From positions 2,666,001 to 2,730,000 of the forward strand of contig NZ_REFU01000001.1 in the NCBI RefSeq assembly GCF_003688915.1: 64,000 nucleotides of DNA, in the 5' to 3' direction. This DNA is from Rhodococcus sp. SBT000017. GTDB taxonomy: Bacteria > Actinomycetota > Actinomycetes > Mycobacteriales > Mycobacteriaceae. The translations under genes and the position numbers were made by a program. How positions within the stretch are numbered: position 1 is the stretch's first letter; the number at the start of each line of letters is the position of its first letter. Shown here piece after piece: positions 63,341 to 64,000 of the stretch. The notes beneath the pieces were generated by a model. It saw nothing but the letters and a program-made list of their open reading frames with translations, made no database searches and was not told the origin of the DNA.

Positions 63341-64000
63341 CGCAGCACCGTCTCCTTGTACTGCGCGTCCGAGGACGCGAGATCGTGGTGCGTTCCCTCG
63401 GCGACGACGCGGCCGTCGTCGACGACGAGAACGCGATGGGTCACCGACAGCAGCGCGGGGCTCGTGGTGATGAGAATCGTTGTCTGCGACGCTCGTTCGG
63501 TGTGCCGGAGTTCGGCGATCCCGCGGGCGATGGCGTGCTCGGTGACGGCGTCGACGGCGGTGGTGGGATCGTGCAGGACCAGGACCGGGGCGTCGACGGA
63601 CAGTGCTCGCGCCAACGCGACTCGCTGGCGTTGGCCGCCGGACAGGCTGGCTCCGCGGTCGGTGACGGCGTGATCGAGACCGGCCGCGTGCAATTCGACG
63701 ACGTCGGTGGCCGCGGAGGCCTGCAGCACGACATCGAGTTCGGCGTCGGGCCGCTCCCGGCCGGCGGTGACGTTGCTGCGGACGGTGCCCGCGAACAGGT
63801 CGGTGATGTGGGGTTCGACGAGCACGGTCTCGCGGGCGCGTCGAAGATCGATCTCTCCCGCCGGAATGCCGCCGATGCGAACCGATCCGGTGTAGTCGGC
63901 GTCGGAGATCTGACCGGACAGCAGCGCGGCGAGCGCTTCCCCGTCCTGCGGCCGGTAGGCGACCACACCGAGCATCTCGCCCGGTTCTGCACGGAACGTG
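63337..64000 (-). CDS. ABC exporter partner subunit (5' part beyond window)
   Basis: The frame stays open to the window edge, so the permease and Walker A region are missing. The visible ATPase part has VEPHITDLFAGTVRSN (Q-loop region), the signature LSGGQRQRVALARAL and Walker B LVLHDPTTAVD, where the usual D-E-P-T reads H-D-P-T. Such an altered catalytic site is common in heterodimeric exporters. Substrate unknown. Confidence 0.87.
   Translation of the reverse strand, partial: TFRAEPGEMLGVVAYRPQDGEALAALLSGQISDADYTGSVRIGGIPAGEIDLRRARETVLVEPHITDLFAGTVRSNVTAGRERPDAELDVVLQASAATDVVELHAAGLDHAVTDRGASLSGGQRQRVALARALSVDAPVLVLHDPTTAVDAVTEHAIARGIAELRHTERASQTTILITTSPALLSVTHRVLVVDDGRVVAEGTHHDLASSDAQYKETVLR

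Overview
The window is high-GC actinobacterial DNA. FurA-KatG, SigL/RslA-like genes, an MbtH protein, ThrE, a DUF222/HNH '13E12' gene and DUF5313, DUF4229 and DUF3703 proteins point to Mycobacteriales, most likely Rhodococcus. This is recognised from memory of these families; no search was run.

Layout. (1) 1-6.8 kb: a membrane-protein tail, a DUF5313 protein and a methyltransferase; then furA-katG (oxidative stress); then a lipoprotein / ECF sigma / zinc anti-sigma operon with a SigL-type promoter in front. (2) 7.0-13.44 kb: a Tn402/Tn5053-like transposition module on the minus strand (tniA, a frameshifted tniB, tniQ) with two tyrosine recombinases, one catalytically degenerate, where a serine resolvase would be expected. 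Its IRt end is at 13439. Five bases further on begins an outward-facing IRi-like end. (3) 13.5-38.4 kb: a metal and respiration island. It holds MerR with an ACR3-type transporter, MntH, a five-gene thiol-disulfide operon (DsbA, VKOR, two TlpA, CcdA) divergent from a CadC-type sensor and a soft-metal P-type ATPase, then ResB/CcsB, Lnt, LspA, a CDF transporter, a CopD-CtaG fusion, an M23 peptidase with BlaI and a BlaR-like peptidase, CtaD, CopC, CtaG and DUF4229. Six copies of a palindrome close to TACTATG-N3-CATAGTA stand before these transcription units, so one BlaI/CopY-type repressor encoded in the island probably controls copper handling, cytochrome c assembly, oxidase subunit I and lipoprotein maturation together. 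(4) 38.6-46.9 kb: an integrative element with small hypothetical genes, a DnaB-N-like protein, a twin DnaA-box site, DUF2637 (SpdB-like), a small accessory protein, ParA, Xis, an XRE regulator and a tyrosine integrase. It ends at the 3' end of tRNA-Thr(TGT). (5) 47-51 kb: chromosome-like genes (ThrE, MbtH, alpha/beta hydrolase, CsbD, a coiled-coil protein). (6) 51.2-58.6 kb: a protease cluster made of an ECF sigma factor, a beta-sandwich protein, a subtilase with a six-fold PFMS repeat, a TPR-CHAT caspase-like protease, a second subtilase and a V8/trypsin-like protease. None has a signal peptide, so this looks like an intracellular protease cascade. (7) 58.7-64 kb: HNH-13E12, an AraC remnant, TetR with an FBP-domain protein, and a heterodimeric ABC exporter cut by the window end.

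The two most interesting systems are the BlaI-type regulon in region 3, which joins copper, cytochrome and lipoprotein genes, and the protease cascade in region 6.
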